From contig QIBA01000039.1 of assembly GCA_003225175.1 (NCBI GenBank), forward strand, positions 1 through 64,000: a stretch of DNA of 64,000 nucleotides, written 5' to 3'. This document shows, piece after piece, positions 40,884 through 49,416 of the stretch. Positions within the stretch are counted from its first letter, which is position 1, and each line of letters opens with the position of its first letter. The position numbers were made by a program, and so were the translations under genes. The notes beneath the pieces were generated by a model that worked only from the letters and a program-made list of their open reading frames with translations, was not told the DNA's origin and made no database searches. This DNA comes from Acidobacteriota bacterium. GTDB taxonomy: Bacteria; Acidobacteriota; Terriglobia; Terriglobales; Acidobacteriaceae.

Positions 40884-42392
40884 ATGACAAAACAAAGAGA
40901 ACTCTATCCAACAATGTGGTTCCACTTGGGCATCGCGGTGCTTCTAATGTCTGTCACAGCATCAGCGCAACAGCCTGACCTCGTCCTGCATGGCACAGTG
41001 AAGGGCGAACAGAACAACACGTACATCGAAGTTCCTTTCGATGTTCCCGCGAATACGGCGAGGCTCACGGTTTCTTTTCACTACACAGGGAAAGAAGAGC
41101 GCACCACCTTGGACCTCGGCATTCAGGATCCGCAGCGCTTTCGTGGATGGAGTGGAGGCAACAAGAGTTCGTTCACGATCAGCGCGACTGACGCTACGCC
41201 GTCGTATCTTCCGGGAGTGGTGCTGCCGGGCACATGGAAGCTGTGGATCGGCGTACCCAACATTCGCCCGCAGAGTGTGGCCTCTTACGAGGCCAAGATC
41301 TACTTTGAGGCGGCGGGAAAAGGAGCTGTAGAAGGATTCGCAGAAGCGCCTCTTCGTTCCGGCGCCGGATGGTATCGCGGCGATCTGCACATGCATACCG
41401 CGCACAGTGATGGTTCCTGCAAAAGCCAGAATGGGAATAAGATGCCTTGTCCTGTTTTTGTAACACTTCAGGCTGCTGCTGCTCGTGGGCTCGACTTTAT
41501 AGCGGTTACGGATCACAACACCGTCTCGCACTTCGATGCGCTGCGTGAGCTGCAACCGTACTTCGACCGCCTGCTGCTGATTCCCGGCCGGGAGATTACA
41601 ACCTTCGAAGGGCATGCCAATGTCTACGGCACAACTGACTTCATCGATTTCCGCATCGGCTCCGGCTCTGTTCCTGATGTGAAAACTTTGCTGGAGCGGA
41701 TCGGAAATCGTGGCGCGCTCTTTTCGATCAACCATCCCGGTGCGCCTACGGGAGAGGTATGCATGGGCTGCGGCTGGCGCCCGAAGGCCTGGGACATGCG
41801 TCTGGTTTCGGCAGTGGAAGCGGTGAATGGCGGGGCAGAGGAAGGCCCCTACTCCGGAGTTCCATTTTGGGAGCAACAGTTAAGTGCCGGATATCGCGCT
41901 ACCGCCATTGGCGGCAGCGATAATCACAATCCCGATCTTCCTCCGGACAAGCCTGGCTCAGTGGGAAGCCCGACGACCGTCGTGTACGCCTCCGAGTTGT
42001 CGGTGCCTGGGATCCTGGCTGGGATCCATTCTGGACGGGTATTCGTCGACCTTACGGGGTCCCAGGATAGATTGCTCGACTTCACGGCCCAGGCTGGAAC
42101 CACGAAAGTGGCAATGGGCGGCATTCTGCAAGTTGGTGCTGGCGATACCGTGGGTCTATCGGTTCGAGTGGCAGGAAGCGCGGGGTCGCAACTACGAATT
42201 CTGGCCGATGGTCAGCCGCAAGCCTCAATTCCGCCGGTCGCCATTACCACCTCCGACCAGACGCTTACAGCAGCGTGGCGCAGTGACGGTCAGCGCCACT
42301 GGTTACGCGCTGACGTCGTATCGCAATCTGGAAAATTAGAGTTGCTCGGCAATCCCATTTACGTTAGCTTTGGCTCAGGAACGCGCGAGTGA
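40884..42392 (+). CDS. Secreted CehA/McbA-family PHP metallohydrolase
   Basis: A 502-residue exported protein (signal peptide ending VTASAQQ; an in-frame ATG at 40914 is an alternative start). Seen: an N-terminal beta-sandwich (about 30-155) and a PHP domain with metal-binding motifs GDLHMHTAHSDGSCKS, IAVTDHNTVSHF, LLIPGREITTFEGHANVYG, ALFSINHPGAP and IGGSDNHNPDLP, then a C-terminal beta domain. Known: CehA/McbA proteins hydrolyse carbamate-type esters or phosphoesters; many relatives are uncharacterised. A role on a decorated sugar is a guess from the neighbourhood. Confidence 0.88.
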   Translation: MTKQRELYPTMWFHLGIAVLLMSVTASAQQPDLVLHGTVKGEQNNTYIEVPFDVPANTARLTVSFHYTGKEERTTLDLGIQDPQRFRGWSGGNKSSFTISATDATPSYLPGVVLPGTWKLWIGVPNIRPQSVASYEAKIYFEAAGKGAVEGFAEAPLRSGAGWYRGDLHMHTAHSDGSCKSQNGNKMPCPVFVTLQAAAARGLDFIAVTDHNTVSHFDALRELQPYFDRLLLIPGREITTFEGHANVYGTTDFIDFRIGSGSVPDVKTLLERIGNRGALFSINHPGAPTGEVCMGCGWRPKAWDMRLVSAVEAVNGGAEEGPYSGVPFWEQQLSAGYRATAIGGSDNHNPDLPPDKPGSVGSPTTVVYASELSVPGILAGIHSGRVFVDLTGSQDRLLDFTAQAGTTKVAMGGILQVGAGDTVGLSVRVAGSAGSQLRILADGQPQASIPPVAITTSDQTLTAAWRSDGQRHWLRADVVSQSGKLELLGNPIYVSFGSGTRE

Positions 42393-42433
42393 GATTATTT
42401 GGCCGCCTTATCTTTGGGAAGGGCAAATCCGAA

Positions 42434-42576
42434 TTCACTGTTAATTCGCTGATAATTCACTGCGCCAACCGTCATCTCCGCTGTTTAAGCGGGTTCTAGC
42501 TTTGCCCGATTTTTTCACTGTTAAATTCGCTGATATTTTCGCTGTTACCTGGTTTAACAGTGAATAAGCAGTGAAT
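42434..42576. repeat. Cluster of TTC(A/G)CTG repeats with a hairpin
   Basis: Between two convergent genes. TTCACTGTTAATTCGCTGAT occurs at 42434-42453 and almost identically at 42514-42534 (one extra A), each followed by further TTC(A/G)CTG words. The second copy then folds back: TTCGCTGTTA pairs with TTAACAGTGAA at 42553-42563. No coding potential. It could serve as a bidirectional transcription stop, or be a dispersed repeat. Confidence 0.55.
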
Positions 42577-42615
42577 TTCTCAAACTTAGACTTCACCTGA
42601 ATAAAGCTCGCGCGA

Positions 42616-43905
42616 TCACGAGAACCTCGTAGACCTCCACAGCGCCCACGCGCAAGCAATCAGCGCGACAACCAGGATCAGGCTCAAAAGTCCGAGCCAG
42701 TAAAAATTCATCGAGATTGGAGGCACAGCCGCCTGGCTCCCCAGCCAGAAAAAGACGCCGACTCCGCCAAGGATGATCAGGTAGTCCCACCAGCCTCGGC
42801 TTTTTCCCCGCTCCTCGGACTCACCACGGAATTCGGACAGGACCTTCTCATAATTCAACTTATAGCGATTGCATTCAGCCAGAACCGCCTCGCTTGCGGA
42901 CGAATGCTCTCCCTGGCCTGCCACCGCAGAACTGATCGATAGCGCTCCGAGCACCATCACAAGCGAACCGGAAATCACGAGAAGCTTGTGCGTGAAATCC
43001 GCGTGAGCCAGTTCCCCGAAAACCAGCGCGCCCCATGCGAGTCCCCAGAGCTGATTCGTGTTCGATAGCGGAATACCGCGGCCGATTCCCAGGTACTTCA
43101 CCGCGAATTGCTGCAGCAGATCGCCGATTACCCAAACGAACCCTCCAAGAAACAGCCAAAAGAGCATCGGTCGAATTCCACTGGAATGGAACACAGGAGA
43201 GTTTGTGCCGCCGTCCAGCGCCAGAACCAGCGAGATCATCGCCCCCAATTCCCCGACAGTAAATGCCGTAACAAACGAGAGTGGATTCATTCCGCTGATG
43301 TACGCCTTCCGATAAGGAACGTACATCGTGCCCCAGAGCAAGCTGGCGCCGGCAGCAGCGGCAATTCCACGGAGGGCTGCATGAGGCGCCGAGATCCCGC
43401 CCGTGATTGTGCTGAAGCCCAGCAGGATCGCGGCGATCACAATCGCAACCGCGCCGATCACGACTTTCGCCACCGTCTTACTATCCGCACCGCGCAGCTC
43501 TCCAAACAGCGCCCATCCCCAAAGTATTCCGATCAACGAATTTGCATTCCATAATGGAAACGCGATCGCGAGTCCCACGTCTCGTATGGCGAAAACCGTC
43601 AGAGTGTTGGCCACAGCCCACAATGCGCCCGCAAGTACTGCCCACACGATCAGGTGTTTCTTCTGCATGAGATCGGAAAAAACCGATCGCGTGCCCTTGA
43701 TCAGTGTGGGAAATGTCCATCGCGCAGTGAAGACCCCAGCCACCATGCACAGCGAAATGGCAAATGGAGACAGACCGGAATTCACGAGCTTGGTTGGGGC
43801 TTCGGCTGCCCCTAGCCATACACCGGCACCAAGCCCGCAGAGTACGCCGAGACTATGGAACGATCCGAGTCGTTGAGACGTGAGTGGTTGAGTCGCTGTG
43901 CTCAT
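42616..43905 (-). CDS. GRP-type sugar permease (RhaT/GlcU/ureide-permease-like, DMT superfamily)
   Basis: A 429-residue protein with ten or so membrane helices. Seen: GAGVWLGAAEAPTKLVNSGL, ALWAVANTLTVFAIRDVGLA, IAFPLWNANSLIGILWGWAL-FGEL, LLWGTMYVPYRKAY and the repeat-like second half GRGIPLSNTNQLWGLAWGAL-VFGELAH. A hydrophilic insert (about 335-380) precedes the last helices. Known: such proteins move monosaccharides or ureides with protons. It closes the glycan-use region and is convergent with the PHP hydrolase gene. The exact substrate cannot be read. Confidence 0.82.
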   Translation of the reverse strand: MSTATQPLTSQRLGSFHSLGVLCGLGAGVWLGAAEAPTKLVNSGLSPFAISLCMVAGVFTARWTFPTLIKGTRSVFSDLMQKKHLIVWAVLAGALWAVANTLTVFAIRDVGLAIAFPLWNANSLIGILWGWALFGELRGADSKTVAKVVIGAVAIVIAAILLGFSTITGGISAPHAALRGIAAAAGASLLWGTMYVPYRKAYISGMNPLSFVTAFTVGELGAMISLVLALDGGTNSPVFHSSGIRPMLFWLFLGGFVWVIGDLLQQFAVKYLGIGRGIPLSNTNQLWGLAWGALVFGELAHADFTHKLLVISGSLVMVLGALSISSAVAGQGEHSSASEAVLAECNRYKLNYEKVLSEFRGESEERGKSRGWWDYLIILGGVGVFFWLGSQAAVPPISMNFYWLGLLSLILVVALIACAWALWRSTRFS

Positions 43906-43951
43906 ATTTTTTAGGCGAGGTCCCTGGTCTTTTAGTTCGGAAACGTAGGAA

Positions 43952-44068
43952 TCAATGCAGCTTGATCAGCAGGGCCACACCGACGATCAGGACGGCCACA
44001 GGAATGAGGAAATGAATGTCGGTCACAATTGCCTTGGCGACTTCCACAAAGCTCATTTCATTCTGCAT
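43952..44068 (-). CDS. 38-residue single-span membrane protein
   Basis: Found by reading the - strand. ATG at 44068 with AAAGGAT 3-9 bases upstream, then MQNEMSFVEVAKAIVTDIHF and LIPVAVLIVGVALLIKLH before TGA. Residues about 19-36 form one hydrophobic helix ending in lysine-leucine-histidine, with an acidic amphipathic start. The good ribosome site and clean TM design suggest a real small gene. It lies upstream of the GRP transporter on the same strand (46 bases apart), so it may be a partner subunit. Function unknown. Confidence 0.6.
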   Translation of the reverse strand: MQNEMSFVEVAKAIVTDIHFLIPVAVLIVGVALLIKLH

Positions 44069-44317
44069 ATATCCTTTCCAGACAGCGGCAAATCAATCTA
44101 TGGATTGATATCAAACCTGTCAAACTCGGGCAAATTCCCCCAAGAATCCAATGGAACGGAAGCCTGGAAGCAGGTTTCGATATATAGTGCGGCCAATGAC
44201 CGATGTTTTTACAATTTTTTTACCATCATTTACAGCGCTTTCGCATGTCTTCACGTTCATCGGGGTATGTTTCTGGACGGATCTTGAGGATTTTGCAGAG
44301 TTGATTGGGGCACGGCG
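44069..44317. other. Intergenic control region of the kinase operon
   Basis: About 250 AT-rich bases. Seen: a hairpin ATCAATC-TATG-GATTGAT near 44093, and T-rich tracts around 44205-44225. It should contain the promoter of the kinase-regulator-phosphatase-sigma group. I could not identify -35/-10 boxes with confidence. Confidence 0.35.
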
Positions 44318-46030
44318 ATGAAAAAACCCTTCTGGAATGCACGCACACGAATGCTGCTGACGCTCGAGCTAGTGGCTCTTCCCGCGGCAGCGCTTGTTGT
44401 ATTTAGCGTGCTGCACCTCAAGTCCATCCAGCGCGACCGCGCGGTTGAAGCTGCTTTCCAGCGCGACTTCCAGCAAATGCTAGCGATCTCCGATAAGCGG
44501 CTGACCGAGCGCGCTTACGAAATGGCGGATGAGGCGCGCCACAAATTCCCGTGTCCCACAGCACCAAATGCCGGCGAGGAGCTGGACAAGATTGTCAAAG
44601 ACCATCCCTGGATAGCGCACGCCTTCATCTTCGATAAGCCGACCGGGACGATCGTCCGATCTCAGAGTTCGAAGATGAGCGATCCCCAATCACGCGCCCA
44701 AGGCGTAAAGCTGCAGAACGAAGTTCAGCTGTGGTTCAGCATTGAGGCCGAGAGTCTGCTGGAGAAAGTCCGGAAGATGCAACACAAGGGCGACAAGCCA
44801 TATTTCGCCTTCTCCTATCCGGCCGCGAAGGGAGATAAACATCCTGCTTATCAGAACGTTCTCGTATTCCCGATAGACGCTGCGGGAAAAGATCGAATCA
44901 CTCTGGGCGGGATCTGTTTCGATGCCGACTTTCTGCAGCGGGAATTTCTTCCAAGTACGCTGCGTTCCATCATGGCCGATACTGAGGCCGAAGCAGCTCG
45001 TGACAGCTCGCATCCGAAGATCGGGATCATGCTGCACCAATACAAAGACTCGGAACCAGTCGCCGCGTCCACAGGCTGGGACGGTGGTGAACCAGAAGTC
45101 GAGCGCAAGATGGAAGGTGCGTTTCCCGAGTTAGTAATGGGTATCAAGTATCAGGGCACTACGATTCAGGCAATCACCGAGCGTTTCCTGCGAACAAGCT
45201 ATATCACGCTGGGCTGCATCTCTTTGCTGCTCATTAGCGGACTGTACTTTACGTATCGCAGCGTGAATAAAGCTATGGAACTCGCGAAGCTCAAGTCGGA
45301 CATCGTGTCGAACGTCTCCCACGAGCTGCGCACTCCGCTCTCTCTCATTCGCCTATATGCAGAGACGCTCGAGTTAGGACGCATTCCTGACGATGCCAAG
45401 CAGCTCGAGTATTACCGGATTATTCGCAAGGAGAGTGAGCGGCTTACTGCGCTGATCAACAACATTCTTGATTTCTCGAGAATCGAAGCCGGTAAGAAAG
45501 AATACGAATTTCGCGACACCGATTTGTCGTCGCTGGTGCGCAGCACACTCGATGCGTACCGCTATCAGATCGAGCAAAACGGTTTTACGTACGAGGAATA
45601 CATCACCGACGAGTTGCCGCCGGTCCGAATCGATCGCGAGGCGATCGCGCGTTCTCTGCTCAACCTGGTGAATAACGCGATTAAGTACTCAAATCAGGAT
45701 AAGTACCTGGCCGTGAGTCTGTATCGAGCGAACGGATCGGTGAAGCTGGATGTGAGCGATCACGGAATCGGAATTCCCCGATCGGAACAGCATAAGGTCT
45801 TCGACAAGTTTTACCGCGTGTGCGATCCGCTCTGCCACGAGAATAAAGGCAGCGGGCTTGGATTGTCGCTCGTGCAGCACATCGTGCAGGCGCATGGCGG
45901 AGAGGTTTCGGTAGAAAGCACGCCCGGCAAAGGAAGCAGGTTCTCGATCACGCTGCCGCTGCACGCAGCGCTCAAATCGGCTGAAGGTTCCAAACCAGCA
46001 AATGAACAGGTACACACGGTGGGGGCATGA
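44318..46030 (+). CDS. Membrane-bound sensor histidine kinase
   Basis: A 570-residue kinase. Seen: a first membrane helix (about 12-33), a large periplasmic part (about 34-290), a second helix (about 292-311, YITLGCISLLLISGLYFTY), HisKA domain with H335 in SNVSHELRTPLSLIRLYAET, and an ATPase domain with LLNLVNNAIKYSN, DHGIGIPRSEQHKVFDKFYR and KGSGLGLSLVQHIV. Its ATGA overlap with the OmpR regulator gene makes them a cognate pair. The ligand of the periplasmic domain is unknown. Confidence 0.92.
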   Translation: MKKPFWNARTRMLLTLELVALPAAALVVFSVLHLKSIQRDRAVEAAFQRDFQQMLAISDKRLTERAYEMADEARHKFPCPTAPNAGEELDKIVKDHPWIAHAFIFDKPTGTIVRSQSSKMSDPQSRAQGVKLQNEVQLWFSIEAESLLEKVRKMQHKGDKPYFAFSYPAAKGDKHPAYQNVLVFPIDAAGKDRITLGGICFDADFLQREFLPSTLRSIMADTEAEAARDSSHPKIGIMLHQYKDSEPVAASTGWDGGEPEVERKMEGAFPELVMGIKYQGTTIQAITERFLRTSYITLGCISLLLISGLYFTYRSVNKAMELAKLKSDIVSNVSHELRTPLSLIRLYAETLELGRIPDDAKQLEYYRIIRKESERLTALINNILDFSRIEAGKKEYEFRDTDLSSLVRSTLDAYRYQIEQNGFTYEEYITDELPPVRIDREAIARSLLNLVNNAIKYSNQDKYLAVSLYRANGSVKLDVSDHGIGIPRSEQHKVFDKFYRVCDPLCHENKGSGLGLSLVQHIVQAHGGEVSVESTPGKGSRFSITLPLHAALKSAEGSKPANEQVHTVGA

Positions 46031-46707
46031 CGAAAATACTCATAGTTGAAGATGAACCCAACATGGTCGCAGGATTGCGTGACAACTTCGAGTTCGAAGG
46101 CTACGAAGTTCTCAGCGCATACGATGGATCGGAAGGACTCGAGAAGGCTTTGGCTACCTCTCCCGATCTGGTAGTGCTGGACGTGATGATGCCGAAGATG
46201 AGCGGCCTCGATGTCTGCAAGCAGCTGAAGGCCAAGCGGCCATCGATCCCCATCATCATGCTTACCGCGCGCGGCCAGGAGATCGACAAAGTTGTCGGTC
46301 TCGAGCTGGGGGCAGATGATTACGTGACGAAGCCGTTCTCAATTCGGGAGCTAGTCGCGCGTGTGAAAGCTGTCCTGCGTCGTAGCCACACGCTCCCAAA
46401 GGAACATGACAAGTATTCGTTCAGCGACGTCGAAGTCGACCTTCGCACCTGCCGCATTAGTCGCGCCGGGAAGCAGGTTGAGTTTTCCGCGATGGAGTTC
46501 GAACTGCTGAAGTACTTCATCTGCAATGCAGGCGAAGTTCTTAGTCGTGAGCGTCTGCTTGAAGACGTCTGGGGATACGACAGGTATCCAACAACCCGCA
46601 CAGTAGATGCACACCTGGTGCGCCTACGCCAGAAACTTGAACCCAATCCGGAACAGCCGCGGTATTTTCTGACGGTTCATGGAATGGGGTATCGCTTCGT
46701 TGGCTAA
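46027..46707 (+). CDS. OmpR-family response regulator
   Basis: A 226-residue regulator. Seen: receiver domain with acidic pair in IVEDEPNM, phosphoacceptor D52 in LVVLDVMMPKMSGLDV, LTARG and the lysine in DDYVTKPFSIRELVARV; then a winged-helix DNA-binding domain (FSAMEFELLKYFICNAGEVL, TVDAHLVRLRQKLEPNPEQP, FLTVHGMGYRFVG). It starts inside the kinase stop codon and is followed after 17 bases by the PP2C gene, so all are expected on one transcript. Confidence 0.95.
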   Translation: MTKILIVEDEPNMVAGLRDNFEFEGYEVLSAYDGSEGLEKALATSPDLVVLDVMMPKMSGLDVCKQLKAKRPSIPIIMLTARGQEIDKVVGLELGADDYVTKPFSIRELVARVKAVLRRSHTLPKEHDKYSFSDVEVDLRTCRISRAGKQVEFSAMEFELLKYFICNAGEVLSRERLLEDVWGYDRYPTTRTVDAHLVRLRQKLEPNPEQPRYFLTVHGMGYRFVG

Positions 46708-46724
46708 CCTCTTGAGGGTGACTT

Positions 46725-47612
46725 ATGGGTTGCACGGCAACACATCGAATCCGAGAACGCTCCGCAGAGAATCGCTCAGTGATGCTCGAGAGCACGACGC
46801 TCCCGAGCGTGCTCGACATTGAGCTTTCGCTAGATAGTTCCGCGGTCAGCATGCCCGTAGTTGACCTGGCCGAAGTTACCGCGCTGTATCGCGAAGTGTT
46901 CGAAGCGCAGCAGGTGCAGCGCAGGTTGAGCGGGCCGCGCAGGCTGCAGCGCGGACAATTCGAAATCGCCGCGGAGATCTTTCCCGTCCAGCATTTCTCC
47001 GGCGACTTTGTTTGCATCTTCGATTGCGGCGATTCTACCCTCCTCGCGTTGGGCGATGTCGCCGGCAAAGGCTTGACTGCAGCGATGTGGTCCACCCACG
47101 TAATGAGCCTGCTCCGCACATCGTTTGCTAATCTCCGCAAACCTAATCTAGTTGCATCGGCGATCAATCGTGATTTGTGTGCCCTGGGTTCGGGCGCCCC
47201 AATCACGACGATGGTCTTGGCAATTCTCGACTGGCAAGGAGACGAACTCACTTACTGCAATGCGGGACACTTCCCGCCGTTCATCAAGCGACAGAACGGT
47301 GCAGTGCAACGCATCTCGGCAGGTGGTCCGGCGCTTGGCGCGATTCCGCTGGCCGAGTTTGAAGAGACGCGCGTTCCGTTCTCCCCATCCGACATGTTTG
47401 TTGGCTATTCCGATGGTTTGATTGAATGCCTAAACGGGAACGACGAGGAGTTCGGAATCGAACGACTGCTCGCCCAAGCCCGGAATTGTCAGAGTCAGCC
47501 TGCAAGCACAGCCTTGTTCTCTATGATCGCAGCAGCCCAGGATTTCGCCCATGGAACTCCGCGTACAGATGATCTGAGTCTGCTGATTGTATCTGGAGCG
47601 TCACCAAGGTGA
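46725..47612 (+). CDS. PP2C/SpoIIE-type protein phosphatase
   Basis: A 295-residue protein with GAGGGTG before the ATG. Seen: a short N-terminal helix (about 47-75), then the SpoIIE/RsbU-type catalytic core: EIAAEIFPVQHFSGDFVCIF, ALGDVAGKGLTAAMWSTHVM, LTYCNAGHFPPFI, MFVGYSDGLIECLN and RTDDLSLLIV, with the aspartates that bind two metal ions. Known: these phosphatases usually act on anti-sigma-factor antagonists, controlling a sigma factor. Here a sigma factor gene follows at once, but no antagonist or anti-sigma gene is present. The next start overlaps this stop (GTGA). Confidence 0.9.
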   Translation: MGCTATHRIRERSAENRSVMLESTTLPSVLDIELSLDSSAVSMPVVDLAEVTALYREVFEAQQVQRRLSGPRRLQRGQFEIAAEIFPVQHFSGDFVCIFDCGDSTLLALGDVAGKGLTAAMWSTHVMSLLRTSFANLRKPNLVASAINRDLCALGSGAPITTMVLAILDWQGDELTYCNAGHFPPFIKRQNGAVQRISAGGPALGAIPLAEFEETRVPFSPSDMFVGYSDGLIECLNGNDEEFGIERLLAQARNCQSQPASTALFSMIAAAQDFAHGTPRTDDLSLLIVSGASPR

Positions 47613-48211
47613 GCACCATGCGGTCGTTTGACGTCAAATTCCGGATTGGAACGGCGCCCGAAGCCATGGCAGCCTCGCAAGGCGCTTTTCCAGGCTTGCC
47701 CTATGCGCCTGACGACGCTGCGCTGATTCGTCAGGCGCAGGCCGGCCGCTGGGAAGCATTTGCCGAAGTCGCAAGCCGCTATGACCGCGCGATCCTGGCG
47801 CTGGCATTGCGCCTGGCCCATTCGGAACGCGAAGCACGCGACCTGTTTCAGAAAGCTCTACTTCAAAGTTATAAGGAACTCCGCACTTATCGGTTTCAGT
47901 GCTCTTTTTACTTATGGATTTACCGAGTCGTCGCCCGCACTTGCATAGAGTTCCTCACACGGCGAGCTCCGGCAATTGACGGGCAAGCTAATCACTTACA
48001 AGAAGCCCTGGAGCAACTATCGCCTCGCGAACGCATCGTGCTGGAATTGAAGCAGTATTTCGGATTGAAGCTAGATACGATTGCAACGATTCTCGCAATC
48101 GAGGAGGTGAGCGCACGCAATATCCTCGTGCGCGCAACGCTGGCGTTGCGGCTTGAGTTGGGAACTCAAGTGATTGAGGAGCCACGGACTCAACTTCAAG
48201 CCCGCACATGA
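47609..48211 (+). CDS. ECF-type RNA polymerase sigma factor
   Basis: About 200 residues. The GTG at 47609 overlaps the phosphatase stop; an ATG at 47618 with AAGGTGAG just upstream is as good or better. Seen: region 2 (ALIRQAQAGRWEAFAEVASR, LRLAHSEREARDLFQKALLQ-SYKELRTYRFQCSFYLWIYR) and region 4 (EQLSPRERIVLELKQYFGLK, ATILAIEEVSARNILVRATL). Known: sigma-70 family of extracytoplasmic-function type. A non-standard N-terminal 30 residues precede region 2. Its 3' end overlaps the convergent oxidoreductase gene by 16 bases. Confidence 0.88.
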   Translation: MSTMRSFDVKFRIGTAPEAMAASQGAFPGLPYAPDDAALIRQAQAGRWEAFAEVASRYDRAILALALRLAHSEREARDLFQKALLQSYKELRTYRFQCSFYLWIYRVVARTCIEFLTRRAPAIDGQANHLQEALEQLSPRERIVLELKQYFGLKLDTIATILAIEEVSARNILVRATLALRLELGTQVIEEPRTQLQART

Positions 48212-49416
48212 TCCGCGAACTTGATCCCCGTCTCGTGATCAATCGCATAGTTCCCCAACGCCACCGTCACACCACAATTCCAGGCAACGTCCTCATTCGC
48301 CTTCGGACGCTGGTTGCTCCGAATGCTTTCAATGAACGAATCACAGGCCACAAAATCCGGATTCCCTTGTGTGCCCGCAGGAACAGTCAGCGGGCGTCCC
48401 TGGCCGCGATAAGGTAACTCCGCTTTGTAACTCGCACCGGTCACGACTCCATGCTCAACCGCCAGCGCCTCCGGGACCGCTGACGAACTGGTCTTCGGCT
48501 CGTAGTAGTAGGTGCCATCGGCTTCTGTCAAAACGATGCTTCCACCGGTGCCACACACTTGCACCTGACATCCGTCGAAGTGATTCGTAGTAATCGCGCT
48601 AAAGAAGAGCGTCTTGCCGTCAGGATAACGGTAGATAACCTGCACGTTGTCCGCGGTTTCGCGACCATCTTTCCAGAAATCCACGCCGCCGCTTCCCACT
48701 ACCGATTCGGGAATTCCTCCAAAAACCTCATTTGCAAAGTTAATGTGGTGAGACCCCAGCTCAGCGACAAGGCCTCCAGAGAACTCGCGATATAAACGCC
48801 AGTTGATGAGCCGCTCGAGTTTTGGATCATCGTTGGGAACCGGACGCCGCCAACTGTTGTTGCGGTGCCAGTAGGCATAGATTTGTGTAACCTGACCGAT
48901 CTTCCCCGACATAATCAGCCGCATCGCTTCCCGATACCACGGAGCGTAGTGATACTGCAGCCCAATCTGGTAATGTCGTCCGCTCTTCTTCACCGCGTCG
49001 CGCATTTCTCCGCATTGTGGGACGGTGAGCGCCATGCTCTTCTCGCCATAAACGTGATGACCGCTGTCGAGAGCCGCGATCACGTGCTCCGAGTGCAATG
49101 ACAGAGGGGTGGAAACGATCACCGCATCAATATCCTTCGTGGAAAGCAGTTCGCGATAATCGTTGAATGCCCGTGTATTCTCGCCAGTGATCTTGCGTGC
49201 CTGATCCCACCGCGGCTCATAGATGTCGCAGAGAGCCGCGAAGCGAACGCCGGGCACTCGGAGAAAAGTCCGCATCAGCTGTTGGCCGCGGCTGCCCGGA
49301 CCGATAATTGCCAAATTCACGCGATCAGACGCCGCCATCATCGTGGCACTGCTCGGTTGTACGAGAGTCGAGGCAGCCACAGCCGCCGCGCCTCCCAGGA
49401 ATTCTCGTCGATTCAT
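48196..49416 (-). CDS. Tat-exported Gfo/Idh/MocA-family oxidoreductase
   Basis: About 406 residues from the ATG at 49416 (the frame runs on to 49488 without family similarity). Seen: a twin-arginine signal (MNRREFLGGAAAVAAS), a Rossmann NAD(P) site (VNLAIIGPGSRGQQLMRTFL), HHVYGEKSMALTVPQ with the catalytic lysine, and the C-terminal dimerisation domain. Known: Tat-exported members of this family act on sugars or glycosides in the periplasm with a tightly held cofactor. The ATG overlaps the stop of the upstream apbE gene (ATGA), so the two are translated together. A TGAS tetrad at 326-329 (HGVVTGASYKA) recalls the flavinylation site recognised by ApbE, though without the usual aspartate. Confidence 0.9.
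   Translation of the reverse strand: MNRREFLGGAAAVAASTLVQPSSATMMAASDRVNLAIIGPGSRGQQLMRTFLRVPGVRFAALCDIYEPRWDQARKITGENTRAFNDYRELLSTKDIDAVIVSTPLSLHSEHVIAALDSGHHVYGEKSMALTVPQCGEMRDAVKKSGRHYQIGLQYHYAPWYREAMRLIMSGKIGQVTQIYAYWHRNNSWRRPVPNDDPKLERLINWRLYREFSGGLVAELGSHHINFANEVFGGIPESVVGSGGVDFWKDGRETADNVQVIYRYPDGKTLFFSAITTNHFDGCQVQVCGTGGSIVLTEADGTYYYEPKTSSSAVPEALAVEHGVVTGASYKAELPYRGQGRPLTVPAGTQGNPDFVACDSFIESIRSNQRPKANEDVAWNCGVTVALGNYAIDHETGIKFADHVRA

Noticed and set aside
43955-44287. 110-codon + strand frame
   Set aside because: Lies across the 38-residue membrane protein on the other strand and the kinase promoter region; composition looks random.
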